Source: Theobroma cacao (lineage: Eukaryota; Streptophyta; Magnoliopsida; Malvales; Malvaceae). Taken from it: a DNA stretch of 64,000 bases. Location of the stretch: positions 6,842,508 to 6,906,507 of the forward strand of contig NC_030855.1 of assembly GCF_000208745.1 (NCBI RefSeq). The letters are read 5' to 3'. The first letter of the stretch is position 1, and each line of letters starts with the position of its first letter. The notes below the pieces were generated by a model, which saw only the letters and a program-made list of their open reading frames with translations, had not been told where the DNA came from and did no database searches. The position numbers and the translations under genes were made by a program. Positions 48,301-59,962 of this stretch are shown in pieces.

Positions 48301-48789
48301 ATGAGGTGAATAAAAACGATATTGCAAATCAGTGAATCCAAAGAATAATGCCATCACCATTTCAATCAATTTTAAATACATAAAGAAGTATTATGTATGA
48401 GATCTCTACTTCACTTTTCTTGCAAAGTAAATGATTTGATTCTTCATTATCTTATCTATTTAAATGAAAACCATACCAGTTGCAACTTTATCAATTTTAT
48501 ATTTATTGTGTTTTACTATTCATACTTTAGCTGCAGCTTAATCGCTCATATTTTGGATAGAATAGATCGCAGTTGTAATGCTTATTTAAGGGTAGAGTAA
48601 ATCTCCTTCACATTAGATTAAAGTTAACCTCCTTGATGTAAAGTTGAGGGTTCCCTTTTGACCGCACACAATAATATGAAATGTGAATAAGTATTTAGCA
48701 TGCATATAGCATCATAATTATTGCAAAAGAAAAATAGATATGACTTAAAAAAAAAAAACAAAAGCCTAGGCAACTATATACTTTCACAA

Positions 48790-51420
48790 AGAAGAGTTAC
48801 TACTCTTAATATTGGCAAAAGCATCTAATTTTTCTCGAATATCAACATCAAGTTTTCTCAATGCAGCCACCTTCGTTGCAATTTCTTCAAACTCTTTTTG
48901 CAAGGAAAACTTGTCACCTTCTATTTTAAGAAAAGCTTTAGCTCTAGATCTACAATCATTGAAGCACTCAACTTTGAATCCAATGTTATAGGTGTCATTG
49001 ATACACTATAACATCAATTCCAATTTCTCAAGTGAAGAACTCCTCAATGGAGTATGGGAAATCACTAAAATTCTACCCAAGACCTCTATTATGAAAGAGA
49101 TGACATCTATGTTCTTTAAAGAGGAGGTACTTTAAAAGCCCCCCCTTTATACTGAAAATTAGCACTAAATTTTCCACATGCTCCAATGAAATTTGAAAGT
49201 TGTGGAAGTCGACTTTTATACCACTTTGCTCAATATGTGCTACGTAAGTGCCAGAAGCACTACTAACATCTTTGTGTTCTGGCACTAAGGAGAAAGAGGC
49301 ACAAGGATTAGTTGGAGTAGTTTTAGCATCATCAATAACAGTTCCAGCATAAGGAGCAAGGTCAATATATGGAGTAATTCCGACATCAACTCCAACATTA
49401 GGAACAGCCTCAACAGCAGCAATAGCATCAATGTTAGAAACAACCTCAGTGGTAGGACCAACCTCATCTTGAACAGCCTGTGGTGCAAAAATAATCTTAG
49501 TTTTTTTTTAAAAAAAAAAAGTTGAAACAACATCAATTGAAGTGACATCTTAAATTTTTTTTTACCTAGTTTATATTGGAACTTTGAGTATGAGAGGCAA
49601 TAAAGTATCTAAATCAATAAAATCATCAAAAAGGCCGGTCAATATATTTGGTGTTCTAAAAAAAGTAGCAACACCTTTAACTTCAACCTCATCAACATTA
49701 ATAAACTTATCATCCGATTCATCACTATGTTTATAGTCACATGGTTCCTTTTCAGTCTTAACTTCGAGTGTCTTTTCCTCTTCAACTAAGTTAAGTTCTA
49801 CTTTTGCAATTGTTTCTCTCTAAAAAAAAACAAAATGAGGAAATGAAATAAAAAAGGAAAATAAATAGAAGAAGAAGTAAAGGATAAACTTACTTTTTGC
49901 TATGCATGTCTTTTATTTGTTCGATGAGTAGGATCATGAGGAGCAACATCTTCTTCTTCATTTACATTTTTCATCTTTTTAAAAGAAATCAAGCATAAGG
50001 ATACATTGATGTTACTAAAATGAGGGTTGTAGAGACGAGCTTTAGGATTAGCTATTGGCACAACAAAAGATTTCCATTTTTCAAGACACTTTCTCCAATA
50101 AGCAAACCATCTAGAAGTGTGAATATCAACTCTATCAAAACTTTGGACAACACAACTCTTATGTTTATATAAACGAAGTTAAAGTCTTGCCATAAAAAAT
50201 GAAGAAACACAAGAAGAAGATCTTATAGGTAAAGAAGGGTCAGGCAAAGCTAGCTAGTCAAAACCCAAATTGGCATGCTACTTTATAAGAAGAATATACC
50301 TCGACAAAAGTAAGTCTCTATCTCTACCTAGAGTAGCAATCTCAATTATAAAAGGCAATTGGGAACTATGAACTCATAAGCACATCAAAATGAAGAAAGC
50401 ATTCACATACGTAAAATTTTGTTATGCCTAGCTAATTCGGTAGTTTTGAGTTGGTATAAGCTTGGCCTTTTATATAAAGATCCGATCCCCTTGGCAATCT
50501 CTATTGCTAATGGAATGATTGCTGAAAAGATGCCATCATTTAGACACCTTGGAAGTCTATGTCGTGCCAACCAAAAAATTAATACAAAGCCACTAGCTTA
50601 TACTCATGATCTCTGTACTCAATAAGGCAAAGCTCAATTCCCTTAGTGTTGAACTTCTTGTAAAATACCTATATTCAATTGGAGAATTGTGCAACCTTCG
50701 AAATTTTACTCAAACTCTTGAGTAGATCAAGAAAAAAATTCTCAAATACATTATTCTTCTTCAAAAAGCTTGATGAAGTGAAAATCATTCTTTCCCATGT
50801 AAGAACTTTTAAGAGAATACACACATCCTCCAAAGTGAAGCTAAATTCCCCTATGTTGTAGTCATAATATGAGAAAAAAAAAGTGCTCAATCTTGTGGGA
50901 ATGGAACGTAATACATCCATTCTTTTCTCTCTACAAATGTTGAGCTTGGAGGTATTCTAGTAGTTGAGAGAAGTTCATCATAAGTAGGATTCTTCAATAC
51001 CTTATTTATCCATTCATCCCAACTATGAACAAATTGAGAATTTGAGCCAAATTTAGTAACCAAAAATGAAAACTCACCACGTTCAAACCTGAACTTCAAA
51101 ATTGATCGTCTTGGAATACTAATTCTTTTATAAAAAGGAGCTTCTGAGCATAGACAATTCCAATCATATCCAACGAATTTAAAAGGATGTTCGTCAACCA
51201 ATCTAGCACGAACTTCTTTCCAAAAACGATCTTCTCCTCTTTTACTAATAACTTTATCTTCTTAATTTTCAAGAACAGGAAGAACTTCACTAATTTTTCC
51301 TACTCAAAACTTTTTAGGAAGAATAACTTCAAAAGCAATATTCTTTTTTTTATGTGCAGTGGTCTTTTTCCTTACTGTAACCCTACCAAGTTCACCATAG
51401 TGGATCTTTAGAGTGAAATG
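48790..51420 (-). pseudogene. Plant mobile domain (PMD) ORF antisense to the gypsy pol, decayed
   Basis: Minus-strand pieces in order: 51201-50887 with HPFKFVGYDWNCLC, RRSILKFRFERGEFSFLVTK and SWDEWINKVL; 50920-50675 in another frame with IGEFSFTLEDVCILLKVL, the PMD core; about 50560-50440 with FSAIIPLAIEIAKG; about 50110-49990 with WRKCLEKWKSFVVPIANP. A low-complexity region comes next, and at about 48935-48790 a coiled-coil tail (KEFEEIATKVAALRKL-D). This is a nearly full PMD protein layout. Frameshifts and stops break it. PMD ORFs in antisense orientation downstream of pol are reported for Tat-lineage gypsy elements, which fits the pol remnant next to it. Confidence 0.8.
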
Positions 51421-51639
51421 TGCCCAAGGCATAAAGATAGATGAAAAAGGAAGCTTGCAAACATGATCATGGAAAAGGAGATAAGTTTACATATATAATA
51501 ATATTTTTATTTTAATTAGCATAATATTAAAAAAAACAAAACAACAAAACTTATCAAAATTATAAATTGTATTATTATGATTGATTTAGTAGCTAAAAAA
51601 AACAAAAAGATAATTTTACGCAATATAAAATAATAAATT

Positions 51640-51770
51640 GCTCGCAGCACTTACGCTGCGTGCCAAAAGCCAAGTAACGCATGACACTTATGTTGCGTGC
51701 TAAAGTAAAAAAAACACATGGCCCTTCTGCCACGCATAAAAGAGAAAATCCTACCTGCATGTTACTACTC
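51640..51770. repeat. Three short direct repeats with GCGTGC
   Basis: CAGCACTTACGCTGCGTGCCAAAA is followed by a similar GACACTTATGTTGCGTGCTAAA and then by GGCCCTTCTGCCACGCATAAAA. The spacing is about 40-45 bp. It is noticeably GC-richer than its surroundings. Confidence 0.5.
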
Positions 51771-52554
51771 AGTATTAAAATAAAAAAATGAAGTGTTCTT
51801 CTTAAAAAAAAAAAAATCGTTTATGTGTGTGTGTGTGTGTGTCTATATATATATATAAGTTTGTTTCAATAAAAAAAATTATCTCAAGCATGAATTACTT
51901 TTGTTTCATATTCAAACAAAAAAACAAAAATTCATGTAAGGGCAACAAGTAAGAAAAATACAAATAAGAAATTACAAAACAAACAAATAAGCAAAGGAAG
52001 AAAAACTTACTTGCACATAAAGATTTGCAAAAGGAAACCAGTTGTGCTTTAAATTTTATTTTGCCTTGAATTTTGCTTTGCTTTGAATATGAATGAAATA
52101 AAATTGTTTAGAGTAAACTTGTACTTATAAGGCTCATAGAATTAAGGTTTTTATAAAAAAGATTAATTTTCCTTTTACAATTTGTATCTTAAAAATCTTA
52201 TATTATTTTATATATGAAGAATACATTAATACACAATCAATCAAATATTGTGCAAGATATAAGCATCATGTATTGCACAAGACAGTAGCATGTTAATGCT
52301 TAAAGTGTTACCACCTAAGAAATTAACTATCTATGATGTTGCTATATAAAGCATTACCACTTAAGGTGTTACAATAGAAGTATTACAGGTACAATGTTTC
52401 ACACTACAAAATAAAACTTTTCCCTAAATTAATGAATAAAAATTATTTTTAAGTAAAAATTCTTATGTAGGAAGCAAAATATAGATAGTTGATTTTGGTT
52501 TTTACCTATTCTCTTTAGAGATGTTTTACAACGTAATGCTATGCAGAGAATGAT

Positions 52555-52745
52555 GAGAACAACTAGAACACATGAATTACTATTTCAAGTAAAATAGCTA
52601 GAACAAGCGAAGCACTACTTAATATAGAACAACTAGAACAAGTGAAACACTACTTCACACAGAACAATTAGAGCAAGTTGAGCACTACTTCATGTAGAAC
52701 ATCTAACACACTTGGAACAACTATTTCATACAGATAACAATGAAA
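52555..52745. repeat. Degenerate 35-bp tandem repeat, about five copies
   Basis: Units read AGAACAACTAGAACAAGTGA followed by AACACTACTTCA-A-, with changes from copy to copy. Spacing is 35-36 bp in the central copies. Confidence 0.75.
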
Positions 52746-54933
52746 GCAACTCGGAATAAGTGATAGGATTCATGAGTTACCTTCACCTTGGAATGTTCCA
52801 AAAAGTTTAACTTAGTGGCTCAAATATGGAGGTAGTTAAGAGGTATTCTTCTTAACTTTTTCCTTAAGGACATGCAAGTATCTCCCTCTTTTACCTTATT
52901 CTCTTATACCTTTTCAAGTACAAGTGTTTCTCCTTCTCACCTTTACGTTGTTCTTTGTACCTATCCATGTACACCTTTTTCTCTTGTCTTGTTCTCTTGT
53001 ATGTTTTCACGTATACCTCTTCTATCTAACCTTCGACTCGAGAATAAGTCTTATTACATCTATTACTTCAATGGTCACATAATGAGTTTTTAATCGTTAC
53101 TCATTATATGCAATAAAATCACCACTTTAACATCCACATAATAAGTTACAATAACGGTTATCCACATTAAAGTTTTTCTTAATAATGTTATTCATTATAT
53201 ATATTAAAGCATATTCTTCAGTAACCGTCACTTCTGACACTATATATAAAGCCTTCATAATTTATTTGGAGGATCTTTTTCCAAAGCTAGAACAACATAT
53301 TTTCACCTAAAGCTCCTCTCTCTAAATTCTCTTTTTAATTCTTTACCTACTCATTTACAACTATTACGACACTCAGTACTTCAAAAACTATTCCAATCTT
53401 TCTCTCTGTCGCCTTTGCTACATCTTTTTACTTGTTTGCGATACTTATTCTCCCTTTCCAAAAGGACCCCTTTTACACCTACCAAGTTGATATGGTTCTC
53501 TTAATGCTTTCAGCGTCTCTATCACAACTGGAATTCTTGATTCAAAGACCTCATACCTTTGGCAGAAGTGCTCTATTCTTTTTAAAGCACCACGACAACC
53601 AACTCTATCAAGCCTCCCTTTCTTCCCAGAGCTGATGGAGCCAACGTGTCTTGAGGTTAGGACACAATCTTGATGTTTATTGATGAGCTTGGTCGCCTCT
53701 TAAATGTGAATATCCACTCTAGTCAACTACTTGTCAATATGTTCTTCAATGTCTTTCTTTTTCCTTTCGGCCTATTAATAGAACGTAGCACCATCGCCCT
53801 TGTAATACTCAGCTTGTCAATTTTTTTCTATTAGATTCTTAATGTTCCCCTAGTACTTATCACATAACTCATCTTAAAATTGGAGCCACCTCACATTGGG
53901 CACAAGTAGATGCAATGGAAGTTACAATATCAACCATTTTTTGCATTTTTCTTTCTCTTTTATATAGGTAAAGCAAAGTAGATAGAAACAGAAGTACTGA
54001 GACAATAATGAAAACTGTTAAAGGTAAGAAAAATGAAAATAAATCAAACGAACAACAACAAACTCTAGTAGTGAAAAGGTATGCGAGACAAGATGAACAT
54101 GAGAATCAAGAGTGATTCTAAACTTGCAGATGGCAATTGAGGCCGATGCTAGGCAACTTGCCGTACCATGATGGTGTACTAACTTGCCTAGCAATTTTTT
54201 GTTTACTTGTTTTCTGATTTTCTGTTTAGCAACACGTCTCAACCTCATACTTGAACACATATCAAAGACTTGGATACAGTAGCACTGCTAGCATTACGAG
54301 ATGAGTAACTTTATTTGTTGCATAAGAGCAAGCACAAGAGGAGCAAAATTTGATATTTCAACCTCAAAATTCTCTTAATTTTAAGGAAAGCCTTTGAGTT
54401 TAAGAGAAAACGAGGAACTAAGCCTTCAAAGCAGCCTCCTGGCAAATACCAGGAAGAAAATCCTACGTAAAGGCATCCTGAATCATTACTTTTTCTCTGA
54501 TTGAATTTTGCTAGTGACGATACATACAAAATCTAATCTATGAGTTGGCACTTTGACATTTTAAAGGGGAAAAAGAATAAAAAAGAAAGCATTGCCTCAC
54601 ATAAGTTTAATCCTTGTTTTAAAATTATGGAGCTAACAAATCAACAAGACAAGGTGCATAACATGAAGCTAACACATTAAAAAAGATTAAGTCCCCTATA
54701 ACAAAATGAAACCACTTAAAAACAGAACATAAGCAGACCATAAGAAGTATGAACTCTTGTTGTTCTAAATCAACAGCCATCACTCAGGTCCCAAGCAACC
54801 ATTGATTGACAATAATGTACAAATCTTCTTGAACCGCATAATACAATCAACCATATACAATGCATCAACACTTCTGATATTGTTTCTCATTGACATAAGT
54901 GCTTATGCCCTCCCCCTTCTTTGAATTTCATAT

Positions 54934-57435
54934 TTAGCGAGCTTCATACTGAACAACTGCAGTAAACAAAAGTTTTAAAATTAATTGCAAGCATTTTGGA
55001 CCATAAAAACAGCATTGTTGAAAGATTACATAATAATCAAGGAAATAGCAAGTGCATTTCCCTTTGAGATGTGGAAGGACTCCATTGAAAAATGTTTCAC
55101 ACACTAAGCAGTTAAGACAGTAAATCTTCTCCAACTAAAAAGTGTTGGTCTATTATCAGCTTTCAGCTAGAACATAAATCATAAATTTAAAACATCATGC
55201 TCACAACTCTAGAAGCAACACTTAAATCCAAAAAATAAAATAAAATAAAAGCTAACAAATATGGTGAACATAAAACATAAATTTAAAACATCACGCTCAC
55301 AAATCTAGAAGCAACACTTAAATCCATAAAATAAAAAATAAAATAAAAGCGAACAAATATGGTAAGGTTAGGGAATCAAGGGCCTGATGCCAAACATCCA
55401 AGGATCACATCTTGAACTTTCACAAGAAAGTTGATGGCATACCCTGAAAACCCTAAACATAAATTTAGCTCAATGTGTGTCAAAAGTTGTATTCTTGGTG
55501 TAATCAACCCACACTGAGATTAGAAAATCAGAGTTTTGGACAGTTTATGAAGTTTTAATGAATAATTACTGTAAATTGACAAGGGTTGATTTGTGCTAGT
55601 TGAATTGTGATAGTACCAAAGCGTAAAGAACAAAAGGAAAGAATATAAATGATCCAGGTTCATCCTCGATTGGTGAAATATGCTCATTAAGGATTTGGGT
55701 TGCTTCATCCAATCTCAAAAGAAAGCATAATTGCAGAAACTGTTCATACACTTATTTATGAGTCATGACTGCGTATTAAATATAGAAAACTACCAAACTT
55801 GAACGTCAAACAACTCTTAAACCAAAAGTAAAGACCTAATAACATTAAAAGATGCACATTAAGGCTTGTACACCACTGATAAATCACAGACTTGTTAAAA
55901 TTGGAACTCTACAGGATACCTTGCTACATATAACTCAATAAACTAAATAAAAGAAAACATATATAACCTTCATACATGAAACCATAGAATTAATAATCTT
56001 TTTAAGTTCTTAAAGTTACCCAATTCCAATAGTGTTTGACATGCCAGCCTGACTTTTCTCTATTTATTGGTTGTTTGCAACAGAAGATTTACTCCTTCAA
56101 GACAAAGTAATATGAGGACATATTTACACACACATAATTGTTTATTTTCAGGAGAGGTGATATTTGATTAAACTTCATATAAGAGTTGCAAAATCTTTTT
56201 TTTTTTAACTTTTAATATGATTGCTACAGATCCTCAAATTTTGCAGTTTTCCTCCCTCGCTATTCTAACTACCTTCTTTAGTTGTCTACCCTGTCAAAGT
56301 TAACATGTGTCCTACAAACAATACACCACATGATTTGAGCAACCTCAATTTCTGCATTGGTGTTCAAACTTGTAGCAAATTTTCTTTTCTTTATTTCTTT
56401 CTGAAAAGATGAAAATTATTAACTAAGAAAGCAAGAAAAAATGGCTTAAAATCACAAATGCCTAAATGCTTTGTTTGGCAGCACCAACCCCAGAGAAAAT
56501 AAACCCTTAAGCACAAATAAATATAAGCCCAACTTCCTAAGCACTGCATCAAAGCAAACAAAAAATTTTTGAATCTTAAGACCTTCTTCTGCAAACCAAA
56601 CTACCATCAAATTCCCTTTAAAAAAGAAATTAAATTAGCCAACTAAGAAATAGCATAACCAACCAAAGAACACACCCACTCCTCAGACAGACAACGAGCA
56701 TAAAGAATAAAACAACGCAAGGCCCAAAGCCAAAACCCTCGTAACTTAACAAACAGTAAATATGAAGTTCCGCACAGTCAGCATTTTATCAACCATATCA
56801 TCAGAAAGCCAATTTAAATAGCGCAACAATTGATATTCAAACCAAGATTAGGTAACTGAACTGAGTTGATTTCCAGGTTTCTCTTCTAGAATCTTGTTTA
56901 TTCTGACAAACAAGCAAGTTGCATTGAAGATTTCAACTCTGTCAAATATCAAAATCATAATCTCATCTCACATTCACTTCTATTATTGTCCCTAAGTTAA
57001 ATTAGGTATCATCTTGAGATCCCGGCTATTATTACTCTATTTTGCTGAAAAGATGGCTTCTTTCTATATCTCAACATGTGTTAAAACACATTCTTCTTCA
57101 CGTCACAAATAAACACAATAAATACAAGAAATTAATATACATAAAAAAGGCCTCAAGAAGTAAGTAAAATTAAGGAAAGGGTAGTGAGAAAGCAACTTTA
57201 CTTCTTCGGGTTCGCTTCTTGTAAAGAATGCGGTAACCACACTCACGGCATTGTATCACATCTCCATGCTTCAATGTGTTCTCTTGTCCACAGTCTTCAT
57301 AAAGACCCCCCCCCCCCCCCCCCACCCAAGAAAAGAAAAAGAGTCAAAATCAAAGACATGGCAAAATTTAGTGTTTAGTGATGAAAAGGTTATACCTCCA
57401 CAGATATAGGTAACAGGTTCTGGCTGCGGATCCAT
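54934..57435 (-). CDS. NRPB12: DNA-directed RNA polymerase subunit 12 (RPB12/RPC10-like), 3 exons, 51 aa
   Basis: Exons on the minus strand: 57396-57435, 57202-57294 and 54934-54956. The joined frame of 156 bases encodes a 51-residue protein beginning [19 protein letters not shown] and ending RRIVQYEAR, the small zinc-binding subunit shared by plant RNA polymerases. The two CxxC pairs that bind zinc are present: Cys12/Cys15 (CGDC) and Cys29/Cys32 (CREC). The length equals that of the plant family. Position 23 is His (LKHGDVIQ), where many relatives have Pro. The last exon codes for only seven residues and the stop, and intron 2 is about 2.2 kb. Intron 1 is 101 bp and contains an 18-base C run on the plus strand, that is, a G run just before the acceptor. 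Confidence 0.95.
55171..55367. repeat. Tandem duplication of about 96 bp in NRPB12 intron 2
   Basis: The block starting ATAAATTTAAAACATCA-GCTCACAA and ending AACAAATATGGT occurs twice, with ATAAATTTAA at 55181 and 55277. The copies differ by a few substitutions and an A-rich length difference. Confidence 0.85.
57306..57327. repeat. C18 homopolymer in NRPB12 intron 1
   Basis: Eighteen consecutive C (57306-57323), then A and CCC. On the transcribed strand this is a G-run that ends 12 bases upstream of the intron 1 acceptor edge (57294/57295), where plant introns normally have U-rich sequence. Confidence 0.95.
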
Positions 57436-59957
57436 CGATAGTCACTCAAACAAGTTCTTCAGACCAACCTGCTCAAAGTTAACAGATTTTTGCATGAGCA
57501 AATTAACTGAAAGATAACCAAATTGGGTAAAGAATAACCCAACACTGAATTAGCCAAAAAAGATTTACAGAAAACAGAGTTAATTCAGTATAGTTATTCA
57601 CTATCAAGAAAGGGTATAAAGAGGAAGAGTAGGAGAAAAGAAGGGGAGAGGCGCATGGCTGACCCGAGCGTGGCGAACACTAGGTTTGGAAGAGAAAAGG
57701 AGCCCCTGTCTTCTTTTTCAGTTTCTGATGTTTTAGGTTTTGAATATTTAGTTTAGGTTTCGATTGACCTTTATATTGTCTAATTCCTGTCTTTTAATTA
57801 AATAAAAGGAAACTTCAGTGGAAGAAGGTATGACGGGGCTGGGCTTTGGGGACGTGGATTAAACCTTCTTTCAGTTTGTATTTTTCAAACAAGGTAATAT
57901 TTGGTTTAAAATAAATAAGATTTGAATAAAATAATTATTTTAAAATAAAATAAATATTATGTAATTTAGTACAGTAAAAGAAATAGGGTAGTAATTGTTA
58001 TTATAATTTATTACAGTATTTGATTGATAAAAATAATATTGAAATAAGAAAGTAATAGCCAATAAATGATAAATAGACAAAAATATCTTTTATTATATTA
58101 ATATTTATTTCATCAAAATAATATATTGTGTTACTTTTATCAAAATAATACGTTGGTATATACCATTTTGATGCAAAGTTCAGTCTTGGTGTAGACAAAA
58201 AAGAAAGAGAAATTTATTCAGGTTTTTGAAAACTTATCTAGGTAATATTTTCTTCTAAATAATATTTTTGATGTGTAATATTTTATTAAGAAAAACTCAC
58301 CAAGGAAGAAGTTTTTACCCATTATACATAATATTATGTATCTTTTAATAATTTGGTCAGTTCAATTAAGAGATTTGCAAGCCCATGATGTTAAACAAAG
58401 AACAAAAAATAATATAGCAGCAAACTAAGGCCAAGACATTAAACAAAGAACAAAAAATAAGACAGCAGTAAACTAAGCCCAAAACATCATACAATGAACA
58501 AAAGAAAAGGGCACTTGAGCATATTCAGTTCAACTCATTTTTCTTTACATCAAACATGTACCTGATCACCACGAGTGGAGTTGGAAAAAGGGATGGTGGA
58601 TGAGGGTAATGTAGCTGAAAAGGTAGATGAGAGAAAGATGGTGGTGACTAGAAACGTTGGAAACAATGGAAGAAAACAATGCGGTTAGAAGAGAATGAGG
58701 GAGCGGAGGAAAAGAGAAAACAATGATTTTATATGAGTAAGGTTATAATTTTCTAAACTTATGAGAGTTAATTTCATCTTAATGATTTTGAAAGATATTC
58801 CATTAGACATGGAATCGCTAATACCAAGACAAGTTGAGTTTAGTTAAAAGTTACTTTTTACTTATTTTGAGGAATAAGTAAAACTTAAGAATTATTATTC
58901 CTTCCCAAATTACCGACCAAATAAGGGGAGCAAAGAGTAGTTGGGGATAGCTCTTTCCCATACCAAACATGTTGTTAGAAAGTTTTTTCTTTATGATCTT
59001 AAAGTACTTTGACATAATATAAAAGTCTTTTGTTTAATAGGTTTTTCTCATCATTTTGTTTACAAGGCTTAGGGATGGCAATAGGTATATTAGAATTCGA
59101 GTACTATATATTTAGATATAGACCCGTCTCAAATTTGGATAGCTAGGTATGGGGTAAACATTTTACTACTCGTCTCGAATTTAAATAACTAGGTAGGGAC
59201 TTCAACCCATGTGAGATAAGGAAGCACTTCCAGTCTTTTGCATCTTTACTAGCCATTCACCTTGTAATTTATTGATAGACAATTATTTATTAGTTATTAT
59301 GCCCTAAACCCAAAATCAATATTAACCTAACGCGCTAACCCTAAGTGGCTAACTCACTTTCTTTCCCAAAATTTCTTCACTCCAATCGCTTCTCTTCTTT
59401 TTGCCATGAGTCGTCCTTGTCGCTTTTCTTCTCTTTACCATTAGTCGTTTGCCTACTCTATTACTATGAGTAGTGAACCTTTTTGCCTTTTTGCCCCTTT
59501 TTTCTCTATGATGTGCTTAAAGTATTAATGGTAGTTTGTGTGATTCTTTGTTAATTAGATTATTTAGTATTAGATTTGTGCATCTAGAGTGCAATTTTTT
59601 TACTTAAATTTTAGTTCTCATGATCTTTTTTTTTTTTCATTCGATGCTACTGTTGATTTGTGAAGAAAAAAGTTCTTGTTTATGTGTTCTAGTTAGTGAC
59701 AAATTAGGATTTTGTATGAGGGGTGGCTAATAGAATACTACTAATTTTGAGATACCCGAACTCTAACCCTATTAATAAATAAGATATCTAAACCCTATAA
59801 CTACCAGAATACTTTTAGAGTTTACTATTTGAACCCCACTACCAGGTAATTACTCAAACCCATTTAAAAATCCAATTATATAAAAAAAATTATTAAACTC
59901 TTCATGGGTACCCAATTATCTGAACTTGTATCTATATACAATAATAAATTATATTTC
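57436..59957. other. NRPB12 promoter side and intergenic repeat DNA
   Basis: 57436-57750 is the presumptive 5' leader and promoter of NRPB12. After that I see no gene. From about 59085, the phrase TAGGGATGGCAATAGG, followed by GACCC-like and TACCC-like words up to 59915, resembles a common class of plant MITE with TAGGGATGGCAA ends. I could not find its opposite end, perhaps because of the LTR inserted at 59963. Confidence 0.4.
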
Positions 59958-59962
59958 ATATC

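Larger units (their letters stand above)
51421..54930. other. AT-rich transposon-derived or intergenic DNA
   Basis: No host exon is recognised. If the gypsy element had a 3' LTR it should lie in this stretch, and 53228-53240 has a TATA-like CTATATATAAAGCC, but I cannot find LTR ends or target duplications. A (GT)n(TA)n microsatellite is at about 51826-51856. On the minus strand at 53945-53640 a broken frame with an EHIDK/KLINKHQ coiled-coil flavour resembles PMD-protein tails. The stretch next to 54930 is downstream of NRPB12. Confidence 0.45.

Noticed and set aside
53228..53640. A 3' LTR of the Tat-like element with its TATA box
   Set aside because: The TATA-like string exists, but no LTR ends, partner LTR or target duplication could be seen.
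57184..57378. 64-codon plus-strand frame with a proline run
   Set aside because: It is antisense to the NRPB12 exon 2 and the C-run in intron 1.
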